64,000 nucleotides of DNA from Phoronis australis (taxonomy: Eukaryota > Phoronida > Phoronidae), in NCBI GenBank assembly GCA_002633005.1, contig NMRA01000046.1:321028-385027 (forward strand), written 5' to 3'. Made by a program: the position numbers and the translations under genes. Under the pieces are notes generated by a model, which did no database searches, had not been told where the DNA came from, and saw only the letters and a list, made by a program, of their open reading frames with translations. Below are positions 38,501 to 50,500 of the stretch, piece by piece. Numbering within the stretch: the first letter of the stretch is position 1; each line of letters opens with the position of its first letter.

Positions 38501-41500
38501 TTGCTTTCAGACAATCAAAAAACCATTAGACCCCAACCGGTGTGAGAGCTGTTATGGTGCTGAATCTCCTCAATTGAAGTATGTTGTTATTATTTAAACC
38601 AGTTTTTAAAAGCACAAAACACTGCTTTTGTCAGTTTTTGTTGCGAAAACAGACTCTTGATAAGACAACTATCATGTGCATATTTAGGCCCATGTGCACA
38701 TTTAGGCCCATGTGCACATTTAGGCCCGTGTGCACATTTAGGCCCGTGTGCACATTTAGGCCCGTGTGCACATTTAGGCCCGTNAAGTGGTTTAAAATTT
38801 CCTTACATAGTAAGTCCTGCATTGTGCTCTGTTCCAACTCAGTAGCTGGCTGTGAGGGCATCAGTGAATTGTCATTCTATGTCTGCGTTCTGTAAGACAT
38901 AAAGTTGCAAATTTGTAATGACTGTCTCAGGATTATTTGACATGACATTTTGAAAAAGCCAGAATTTAACAGCACTTCGTAATTCTTTAGGCCATAATAA
39001 TGTACATATTGAGACTATTTCAGAAACACCTTGTTTGCTTTCAGACAATCAAAAAACCATTAGACCCCAACCGGTGTGAGAGCTGTTATGGTGCTGAATC
39101 TCCTCAATTGAAGTATGTTGTTATTATTTAAACCAGTTTTTAAAAGCACAAAACACTGCTTTTATCAGTTTTTGTTGCGAAAACAGACTCTTGATAAGAC
39201 AACTATCATGTGCATATTTAGGCCCGTGTGCACATTTAGGCCCGTGTGCACATTTAGGCCCGTGTGCACATTTAGGCCCGTGTGCACATTTAGGCCCGTG
39301 TGCACATTTAGGCCCGTCTGCACATTTAGGCCCGTGTGCACATTTAGGTCCGTGTGCACATTTAGGCCCGTGTGCACATTTAGGCCCGTGTGCATATTTA
39401 GGCCCTTGTGCTTGTATTTGAACTTGCGCCTAAATCTGAAATTGGATGCATGCGCCTTTACGTGAACCATTTGAGTAAAACCATGCTTGAAAATGAAGTG
39501 GGAATGTGAGTGTACCCCATTTTGTAATATTCTCAGCTATTTGGCTTATGGATTGTAATGAAAAATTTTGAGATTAAAGTAGGCTGACAGTTGAATACTA
39601 TCGACTTTTCGCTGATTTTATTCAAAGAGATTATTGAATGATTTAAGCCAATTCTTTGATACCCGTGTTAAACTAGGTCACAACCTCATCGCATAGATAT
39701 TGATAAATAGGCGCATCCATTCTTCCCTTTGTTTTTCTTTCTTATAGTGAAGATAATGGCAAGCATTTACTGGTAACTGTCTGATGTACGCCCAAGGTGC
39801 GATATCCATGCGACCTGTATTATTATTAAAAAGTGGACGATCGCCGCACAAATAAAAAAGCTCATGTTCAATCGACGTTTCGTCTATTCATCAGACATCA
39901 TCAGGATCATATTTACAACAATTGTTATGTCAAATAAAGACCCAACAAAGGAAAACAATAGAAGTGTCCCATAGGCGATAACCATGCTATGTGCTTACGC
40001 CCGTCACATGGATCTCTCAAATTAAACAATACCTTGTGACCTGCATACGATGTCCTTTGACATGGGTTCTCTTTTAACATTATGTACTATTCAGGTGTGG
40101 TTTAATTAATAATGTTAATTTCATACACCCTAATGCAACAGTTAGTCACTGAATAGGACTTAACTGTTGTTCCTTCTAGTTATGTAAAACTTTACAAGTG
40201 AGCCTTACAAAAGTCATTCTATAGGACTTATAATCTGGGAAATAGCTGTCAAGTTCCATAATTAAAAATGTTTCACATGGCAAGATATGTGTGCACTAAA
40301 AGCAATATGGCATTTTTTAACTGCTAATTTGGAAATGGTGCACTATATGTCATTCTGTTAGTACATGATTGCCAGTTGTGTGTGACTTTAAGGGCTATTA
40401 GTTAAAAATTTAGATTTCTTGTTTAGTAAGAGACACTGGCATAAAATGACCCTGCATTTACTGACAGTTATTGTTTGCATTTTTCAGAGTTCATTGCATC
40501 ATCAATTGCTTTATGATGTAACATTTATAAATACTCAAAACGAAGACTAATGTTTGTGTCAAGTGTTGAAGAAAAAAAGGTGTTGAAGGAACGCCTATCA
40601 CATGAGCTATTAACAATGCCTTGAACTGATATATCAGACCTAACTGTTGACTGGCCCAGCGAAGCACATGCCCCAAGGACTATTAAAGTGGCCTCATTGA
40701 CAACAGTGTTGTATGTTTGAGATCAGCATCAAGATGGTTTAGAACCCATGAACTCAGCGGTCATAGTACAATGCTTTGCTAGCTAAGCATTTCAAATGTC
40801 ACCAGCCTAATTTAGCTATAATCACAAAAACACATTATGGACGTTGCTATGTTATGGCTCTGGTGTAAGATAATAACCTCAAAAAGTCTACCTTATCCAT
40901 CAATAAACCCACAAATGTGTTTTTTGGTCCTACTTACGATTCTCCATTTAACAGTTATTCACAAATGCTTAAAGCGCATAGTTCCCTGACTCATGGAAGT
41001 GTACAAAAAGTGAATGTTTTTCTTGTGGTATGTTTTCCATCTTATTCGTTTGTCTGTTGAGCTTAATTGCTTCCACAATAAAGTGGCTGCATGTTATTAA
41101 AGAATTGTGGCAATGTTAAAGCTGTTGGATGTTTCATAATTTTTTGTGATATACTAAAAAATACTGATACAATGTAAACACTGGAATTTATGTCTTTTTT
41201 TCATCACCATTTTCATGATGTCAAAACTCTACGTTAGCATTATGGACATCTTGTAAAAATGGAGATAATTGTGATCTGTAGGGGGACTTCTCATTGATTT
41301 CAAACCAGTCAGGTCAAGTCGTATGGCTGCAGCTGGATATAAAATTGCTTAGCAATCATGTATAAAGTAATTGATTCCAGGTGTTGTAACACATGTGACG
41401 ATGTGAGAGAAGCCTACAGAAGAAAGGGTTGGGCATTTACAACAGGCGAGAACATTGAGCAGTGTAAGAGGGAAGGTTGGTCAGACAAGGTGAAAAATCA

Positions 41501-44500
41501 ACAGAATGAGGGATGCCAGGTTGTTGGGCATTTAATGGTCAACAAGGTGTGTCTTAAAGAACTCATTAACGTTTGCCCTTAAGTTGGTAACTCACTTGTT
41601 ATTTTGTTTGTAGCAATGTCATCAAAGTTTATAAAGTTGTTGCCAAAATCTTGAATTTTGTTTCCAGCTCCTCACCAGTGTTTAGCATTCGCAGCACATT
41701 CATCTGCAAGTACTGTGGTTCTTAAATGTCTCAGCACATCTTCAAAATAATCATAGAATGTTTGGCTCTAGCTGTGGGTGTTTGAAAATTAATACAGTAT
41801 TTCTTAGTTGCATATTTTTCAAAAACAAAACTCTTGATATCAGCTATTCTGTGGTGTGGTAATGCTTTTTTTTTCTCCAAGTTCAGCTTCAGTGATGGAG
41901 TTGACTGTACATGTCTGGTTATATGCTTTTCAGTTAAGTAAAGAGGATTTCATCACTGTCACTGGTAATCTCCCAATATTTGTCCTCTGACTACTTAAAG
42001 AAACCCTAAGAAGTAATAACCATTAGTCAAAATGCTGTGGACAAAAAAGGAAAAATATACACAATGCTACTTGCTTGGTAACGAAATTGTTTAAAACGAT
42101 GCAGGTAGTTCAGACATGATGAATTTGTTGTTTTTGACTGCTTAATGAATGCGATGGGAGATCCCATTACCAAAAAGTCCATCCCAAAACTTAGCTAGGA
42201 GCTGTGGAGTTGTCCAACATCAATATAAAATTGTGATCAATGATTTTAAGTTCAGTTCAAATGTAAAATCACATCTTAGCTGACATGGTGGGCACATTGC
42301 AATATGGCAGAGGTTTAAAAACAAGATCGATGAAGATTTCCTTGGTTTCCACAGTGGAACATCGCATGAGCAAGAATAAAATTCGAAGCAAAGAAGTCCC
42401 AGTTGAGATGCTTGCACATTGTATGTTATGAGTGACATTACCTTATATGACTATATATTACCATCATCTCTACCTGATCTTCCAGCATTCACTGCTTTAT
42501 CTCCTAAGCCCCTTGCAGGATCTTCATAAAATTTAGTTGATGAGTTCCTGTGAAGCTCATGGCAGATGATGAGTTTCAAACAGATCCAAAGATCAGTGTG
42601 CTCTTAGTTGCACTTTAATTTTTATGGTTGCCTCTGTGTTCTCAATAAATTTTTCTAAAATTGGCAAATACATTTCTACTGAGACAATGGCAGGTTCCTA
42701 ATTTCGGACATATTCAACATATTCTGAGCCCCCTAGAGGCCATGTTTATTACTATAGAGTCTTCCAAGTTTTTGGCGTCTGCTTCTCTGGGACATTTTAA
42801 AAACAATTCCCAATAATGTTTTGGAGAACAGTGCATAAAGCAATAGNTATTTGAAAGTTTCATGTGTACCCGCACTGCCGTCTCCGAGATATGTTGTTCC
42901 AAAGTTAGCCTAAATTGACATATCTTTTTCGGTTTCTGCTTAGCTACATCAAAAAAATGAGGGCGCTGACCAGAACACACGCGCACGCACGCACACACTC
43001 TGAGGGCGCTGACCAGAACACGCGCACGCACGCACACACACACACACACACACTCACACACAAAATAGAAGTACTGCTTCAGACTGTAATATTGGTGATG
43101 GAGTGCCAGAATAATGCACAGCGTTAATATATCATCATTTTCTGTTTGTGTAGGTGGCTGGAAATTTTCATTTTGCTCCAGGAAAAAGCTTTCAACAAAA
43201 TCACATTCACGGTAAGTTGTGTTCAAAGGGTGATAAACCCATGTTTTCAGTCCCTGACAGCCAGTTACTGTTTTCAATCAGTCTCTCTCATCTTGAGAAC
43301 TCACAGGTCATTACTGCTTCAAATCAGGTCCGTACGTTGCTTACCATGTGTTATATTGTAACCAATTTTAATAAGAACATGATGACATTGCTTTGGAGGA
43401 GCTCATACGGCTGACCACAAAGACAGGGTTTGTAGCTGCTTTATGGTTTATTGTAGTTTTGTTTGTTAAGTTTAATGTTTTCATTCCTTGAATCGGGAAT
43501 TTTACAAGCCTCTATGCTAGACATGCATTAACCCATCATTATCGGAATGCTTAGAATGTATTTCTGTTATATTGGTCCAATGACAATAACTCTTGTGTAA
43601 TAAGTAAGTATTGAACAGTCAACCTGTATTATAAAATAAGTAAGTATTGAACAGTTAACCTGTATTATAAAATGCCCAATTCATCGTATGTGTTGGCTTG
43701 AAATGTGCCACTCCACAGACCCCAAGTTGTTTGGTTATAGTGTACTTTAGTTACAATAAATGTGCCACTCCACAGACCCCAAGTTGTTTGGTTATAGTGT
43801 ACTTTAGTTACAATAAATGTGCCACTCCACAGACCCCAAGTTGTTTGGTTACAGTGTACTTTAGTTACAATAAATGTTTTACAGAAGTTCCTGGAGTGTA
43901 ATAAAAAATCACCCATTTCTGCTATAGGCATTATCATGATCATGAAGGTGGGCAGCGACATTCAGCTTTGTCAAAGTCTGCTCCTCCCTGGTCACCATCA
44001 CATTCACTCCCCAGTCGAGGCTGGAAGTTGTGTACACCACTTCCTATAGCCCTGGTTTGTAAGTCATGAGAGGTGATCAACAGATGATGTGGTAAAGTAA
44101 TGAAATAAATACTTCTTTTCTTTCAGTTCATGACCTGCAGGCATTTGGAGGACAATCAGTAAGTACAGTACAAGACAAAAGTAATCAATAGGCCATGTAG
44201 AGTACAAGACAAAAGTAATCAGACAAAATACTGATTTCCCATCATGACAACTGACTCAGTTAACAGCAATGGTAGTAACTATGGCAACAAAATTCTAATC
44301 ATAAATGGCTTACCCACCATACAAACTTTCCTGTAAACTCCCCTTCGTGCTCAGTCACGAGGGGAGACTACTGATGGTGAATCCGGCTTCCACCGAGCCG
44401 TCGTGACAGAATCCTGGGTCATTTTGTCCGAATACTTTTGGCTTCTACTGTTAGAAAATGGATAAAAGAATCTAAATTGATCTGTAACATGACAATGATG

Positions 44501-47500
44501 CCTTGCATTTCACGAAACTTTTGGCAACCTGAACACCCTACAAGATCCCATGGTATCGCTGAGTAAAACAAAGCTGTATCTTAAATTATTTAATTTTTCC
44601 ACTCATTACAGTAAAATCGTTTGACTCGTTCACCTTGTGTGTTTCAGTTCAATCTCAGCCACATTGTGGGCCATTTGTCTTTTGGCAAAGACTACCCAGG
44701 CATGGAGAATCCTTTAGATGGCGTGCATGTAGTGGCAGAAAAGTGTGAGTAGATCTGCCAGAGATCAGCAACCGCTATCAATATAGTATGTTTGTATTTG
44801 TTCATGTTCTTTATGTGCCAGAATTTCTAGCACCTTATTCCTGTTCCTATAGCCATAAATGTTCCAAATGTCCCTCCGCCTTGCAGCATTGATTTTCCAA
44901 CTGTTGATAGAAGCTCTCTACCTCTAAGACCAAACCTGCAATACAAAAATACTATGTTATTGTACAAGATGAAATCACTTCAAACACAAACTGTTGCTGA
45001 AACAAATACACAAGAATATAGTTATTGACCAAGCTGATGGCAGATGTCACTAGAGTAAAATACAGCATAAGGACAACAAGGAAGCACTGTCCATCGCAAC
45101 GTTAACTATTCATTTGAACATGGTCTGTCTGTGAAATTTATATCCACAGTTAACATTCACAACTTTGGCAAATATTACATCTATAACTCATCAATACTAA
45201 CAGTGAAAGCATATTCAGTAATGTAGTTTGATTATGTCACAAACACAGACAGTTAAAATCGACTCATTTGTTAAATTTGGATCACAAATTCTGATTCTTA
45301 ATAACAATGGATTTCCAATGTTTGTTGCAAGCAAATTGTACCGTGATTGCAGTTTTGTAAGTTCTAAAAATGGGACAGTAATGATTCTAAAGTTGAGCAA
45401 TTAGTCAAAATGTAAGTATAACTCAGTTTGTGTGGTCCTATACATGGTTACAAATTGAGACTTGCAGTTGAAAGCCAGGATCCAATTTATTTAGAGCTTA
45501 ACTTTTTAAGGTATTTAAATAATCAAATTTGAAAAAAAAAATGGAAACGGCAACCATTAAGAGGCCACGGAAATAGTCCCAACAGTTTGATTAATGGGTT
45601 TCTCTGTGAAAGAACTAGCATGTCAGTTAAGGTGTGCAAGCAAAGAATTGTGTCTGAAAGGCAAATAGGTGCGAGGGAGAATATGTGTCCTTGAGAGGGG
45701 AATAGTGTGCATGAGTGAATTTTGTGTGCAAGTAGGTCACTGCCTCACACAGGCAAACAAGTCTAGATACCTTGAATATGTAAATTCTAATTCTAGATGT
45801 CTGGAATTAATTATCTAAAAAAACACAAAGTCTACTTTGTGTGATACCTAAACAAGAACAGACTAAATGAAAGCTTAATTTACTGCACAAAAAATTGAGA
45901 GTAGAATTTGGTAAACAACATTTTGAAATTGATCTGGCTTTCTCTACTCTTTTGGACTGCAAAATAAATAGCCAATACCATTGCCACAATAGAAGTATGA
46001 GTGAGAGTTTGACAAAGTAAAAGCAGCCTGTTTACAGTTTTTAAGCCATCACATCAAATGCTTACCTTAATGCAGAAAATCCACCAAAAAGAGCACCAGA
46101 AGCCATTCCTACTGCGAAGCCAACACTAAAGCCCATCTTGACCTTATCAAAGCAGCTTGGTCTCTGACCACCGGTGTAACCGACTGGAGGGTTGACTGGC
46201 ATCCTGGGCAAAAAGCATCACCGTTCAGCACGTGTGCAATTTGCAATGACATAAAGTAAATAACAGCTAAACATTTATACTCATCCTTCTCACTAAATGT
46301 TTCTTCCATCATTTTTTGGCCATGGTAAGATTAAAAAACATACAATCGCCGCACAAATAAAAAAGTTCATGTTCATTCAACGTTTCATCTATTCATGAGA
46401 CATCATCAGGATAATAAATACAGTAAGACAGCAAGTGTCGAATACCAGTCAAGTCACATCCATGCAGTGAAATGAGAGTAGCAAAAGATTTCTGTAGAGT
46501 TCCATAAAGGTTATGGCAGACAAGTTAAATATATTTTTGACACAAGAATATTGGGAAAAGGCAAGATCATGCAAAGCCACTGTCGCAAAAATGGCCACCA
46601 CTAAAGTGATTGATGGGTGAGGTGGGGAAAGATTTCTTGCCAAGTCTTGAGTCAACAGAACAGGGTACTGGTCTGTTTATACAAAATACTTGAATGAGTT
46701 TGTATTAAAAACTCTGGCACCCTGTACGAATTTATTTCACTGTTTCTCAGAGGCGACGATATTGCCGACACATCTTGCTTAATATTAGACATTCATTTTA
46801 TGGTGAGTATGATGCATCATCAGATCCAAGGCGTGGTCCAGCAAAGACACTTGACTCGCTGTTACTCCTGCTGAGTACAGCCAGTGCTTAGTAAGTGGTA
46901 TTAATGATTTAAAGCCTAATGGAATAGCTCAATCAATTTTCTTTTTTTTTACTAATAAAATATGCAACTTAATAGGTCACCTGAGTGACCTGACTAAAAT
47001 GTGTGACTTGGGTCATATGTAAACATTGCTGTCAATACACGGTTTTAACATGCGGCCAAGTACATTGAACTGTAGGCGATACCACATCCTAATCAATCTT
47101 GTACGCCAGATTTTCTGCAAATTACGCTAAACTATCTGAGTTACCTTACTGTATGTATCTTTCAATTGTAGATGGGTGCACGTGGAGGCAGTTGGAGTCG
47201 TTAAATTTTTCCAACTCATAACACTCCCACAATGAATATTTTTTCTGGCAATAAAACTAAAGACTGAACGTACAGTCAATGTACACGAGGTCAAACAGAA
47301 ATGTACAGAGTTGTGGGGATGTCACCTGTCTGCTAGCCATGCCATGAGGTGGCAGCACAGACAGGGGACTTGTGTACATCTCTTCAGGTGATCCAAGGAG
47401 ACTTTTGGAGGCAGTTGCAATCTTTATTTACTCCTACAACATGAACAAATACTCCCGCAACCAGCGATCAACATTTTCTATATAGTCCTTTATTCTGTCA

Positions 47501-50500
47501 ACAAAATTGTGAATTTAGCCATTCTGTTGTGATTGCGTCACTCCACAAATACTCTCATTATCAACATTTTTTCAAACAGTTTTTCATTCCCTTCAAAAAC
47601 CATGAACTGAGCTACTTCTGGTGTCATTGCATCACTGCTTGCCTGTCTACACTATAGCATGTAAAGTCTACACTATAGCATGTAAATTTTTAAACACATC
47701 GTCGTCGACCTCCATGACCTCGGGAGTGAGCCGATGACTGAGGCACTGTGATCTGTTAGTTCGCCAGTTTTCGAAACTCTTACCAAGGTGACCATTCTAT
47801 TTGTCAATGATTTTTTGATGAAAAACGGACGTTGAATAATGTAAGGTACTGGTGTATTGAAACCACTTGCTTTCGGTCTCGTCTCAAGACCTTTGTCAGG
47901 TGGAATGGCGGGTAAATCAGCAGACTGAGTGGAGGGGAGCCTCGCCTTTGTCTATTAAGCCATCATTGTCGTGTGATGTGACCTCTGTCAGATCGTCGGA
48001 AATATGTTATGGTAGATGGCGGGAAGATTGCAGCCGGAGTCTCTGTTGAGTGATGAAGCATGCCAGCAGTTTGATTTAGGAATACGGGAGTACTAGTCAC
48101 TCTACAGTAGCGAGTACTAGCATTTCTAGCCAGCCAGCTATTTTTGAAGACTGTCGTCAAAATACAGCTAGGTACCACTGCGTGTATTTCTTCCGTAGAC
48201 CCCGAAATTGCCCACAGCCAGGGTAGTTCTGCTAGTCACCTCGCCGTGAAACTTGTATCAACATGTAAAGCTAAAGACCGGACAGGGTCCATGCAAAATC
48301 TGGGAATTAACCGACACTCACCTTGCCCGTTACAGCCGTTTAAGTGAAAAACAATGCAATAAACGTAATTTTCTTGCGTTACTCTCTGCCTTTTCTAACA
48401 ATGAAAAGTATGTCATCGTTTTGAAAACAGTACGCTCGTGTCACGCGCACGCACCATTTCCTAAAGTTTCGTGACATCTCTCGGGAGATGACGATAACTT
48501 GGCAGCAGCAAAATTTGTTCTGAAATTTGCTTTTTCGGTATAGTTGACTGAAGAATCGGCAAAAAAAGAAACTGGACAATACGTGATGCAATATTTCATG
48601 GCGCCGAAAGTCGACGCAGAAAGTCGCTCCTCAATTGCTCAAATGACTTCAGCAGCAGAATAACTGTAGAACACCATTTTTTCAACACCGTTAACTAATC
48701 TAATTTACTCAAGGAAGACTGTAGTTTTTAATGACACTAATTTTGTGTCAGATTTTATCTTACCATTTATTTACCCACATCGGTGCAAAGCAGTATATTT
48801 AGTATACAGCACAGCTTTGTACCAAGGCCAAGGGCAAGGACAAGGTTAAAGCATTTCAAGTTAGAGTTGGAAGGCCGTGTCCCTCTATGGCTCTATGCGC
48901 AAGGTTTATAACAACGATGATTTAATCATCGTGAGGCATAATTCGCCAAAAAGCTTCCGACGTATTAGGCAATGACCATCGCATGAAAGGCCAATGTGAC
49001 GGCCACTGCCTCTACTGTTGTTAGTTGAGACGTTGGCACTGTCAAGCCTACTTCATCAGTACTAGGTGACGGTCTTGGTTGGAGTTGGGACTGGACTAGA
49101 GTCACAAGTTCACAGTGACATAGTGCTCTTGCCATAAACATTTTTGCGTAAACACACTCCCTGGAATTGTAAATTAAACGTAGATTGAAGCGTGTACCTT
49201 TGTTGTCGTGTATCGCCTTGTCACTGTCCGTAAATAACGCCGTTTGGTCGTTTAGGAAAAACGTGACATGAATCTCTTTCAATGACCCATGTTTCCCATG
49301 ATGCAATGGTTCTACTTCCTGCGCAGTGGCTTTGTCACTTAATGTCGGTTAGTAGATTTTTAAAATGGAAAAGATGTCTTGCCTGAGTCAAGTCATAGTA
49401 CTTGAAGTATGTCAGATGTTTTTATTGCTTATTTTTGTTAATTGTGGTTGAGTAATAATGTCTTTGTTTCTAATATATAGAAATTCACTGAGTATGGTCG
49501 ATTGGCCAAGTGGTCTAGTGGTATGATTCTCGCTTCGGGTGCGAGAGGCCCCGGGTTCGACTCCCGGCTTGGCCCAAATTTTTGCATTGCTGATAATCCC
49601 ACAATATACTGTAGTGGTGAGTGTATGATCTTTAGTCTTGAATTTCAGTGACTTAGACCACAGAATAAACAAAAAATGTAATATAACACCTCAAACAAAA
49701 TTAATAATAACAATGAGTACCGATAGACTGGGAATTCAAAGTAAAAAATAATCTAAAAAAGACGATTGATGTGCTGTTGGCTGGGAAAAGTATAACAATA
49801 CCATATACGGTAATACAGGTATGTACATAGTGGTCTGTTCTACATAATACATATATTACCTGAAAATTAGTTAACAATAAATAGAAAGATGAATAATTAC
49901 ATTAATAAAATGAATAAATTGATACAATAAAATATTCCTGCCTAACAAATAAGTTGCGGACATATTCAAAGAAGGATTACTATAAGTTGACTGAGCAGGT
50001 AAATGGTGTACATTTATAACATACGGTTAATTTTTGAAATATAAAGAGGTGTTAGAGTCATCGTTTGAGACTTTTTGGTGTTAAAGTTTGAAATGTCCGA
50101 TTTTTTGTTATACAAATTATACCAGGGCCTACTCGTTTGTTTCATTACAACGAGCCTTTGTCCGCTATTGCATTACCCCTATTGCCATCAAAAGGGCATT
50201 TTTGATTTGGAACTGGTGAGATGACTTTAGTCTGCCTTGTTAAGTCAACACTAGCAATTATCTAGTCAGATTATTTGTAACCACATGCGCTATTCTGAGA
50301 AGAAAGTAACATGTAACATGACATTGTTTTGTAATATCGTGGCATCAAAAACAATGCCTGGCTTTTGATAACTGTTCTTTGTTTCTACTGCATCCCTTTC
50401 TCATAAATTATCTCTTTGCCAAACTATTTTGAGCCAAATCAGAAAATGTATGACGTTGTATGGTAGTTTAGGTGAGCTGACTCGTTGACTCGCCACGTGG

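Noticed and set aside
38581-39470. Open frames with CTFRPV or NVHTGL repeats
   Set aside because: These are six-frame readings of the 18-bp minisatellite, whose period is a multiple of three.
42714-43277. A 187-codon minus-strand open frame
   Set aside because: It runs through a CA microsatellite and an assembly N and covers ERGIC3 exon 7 on the other strand.
43665-43961. Repeated open frames on both strands
   Set aside because: Product of the 57-bp tandem repeat.
49412-49672. Minus-strand open frame over the tRNA
   Set aside because: It is a shadow of the tRNA-Pro gene.
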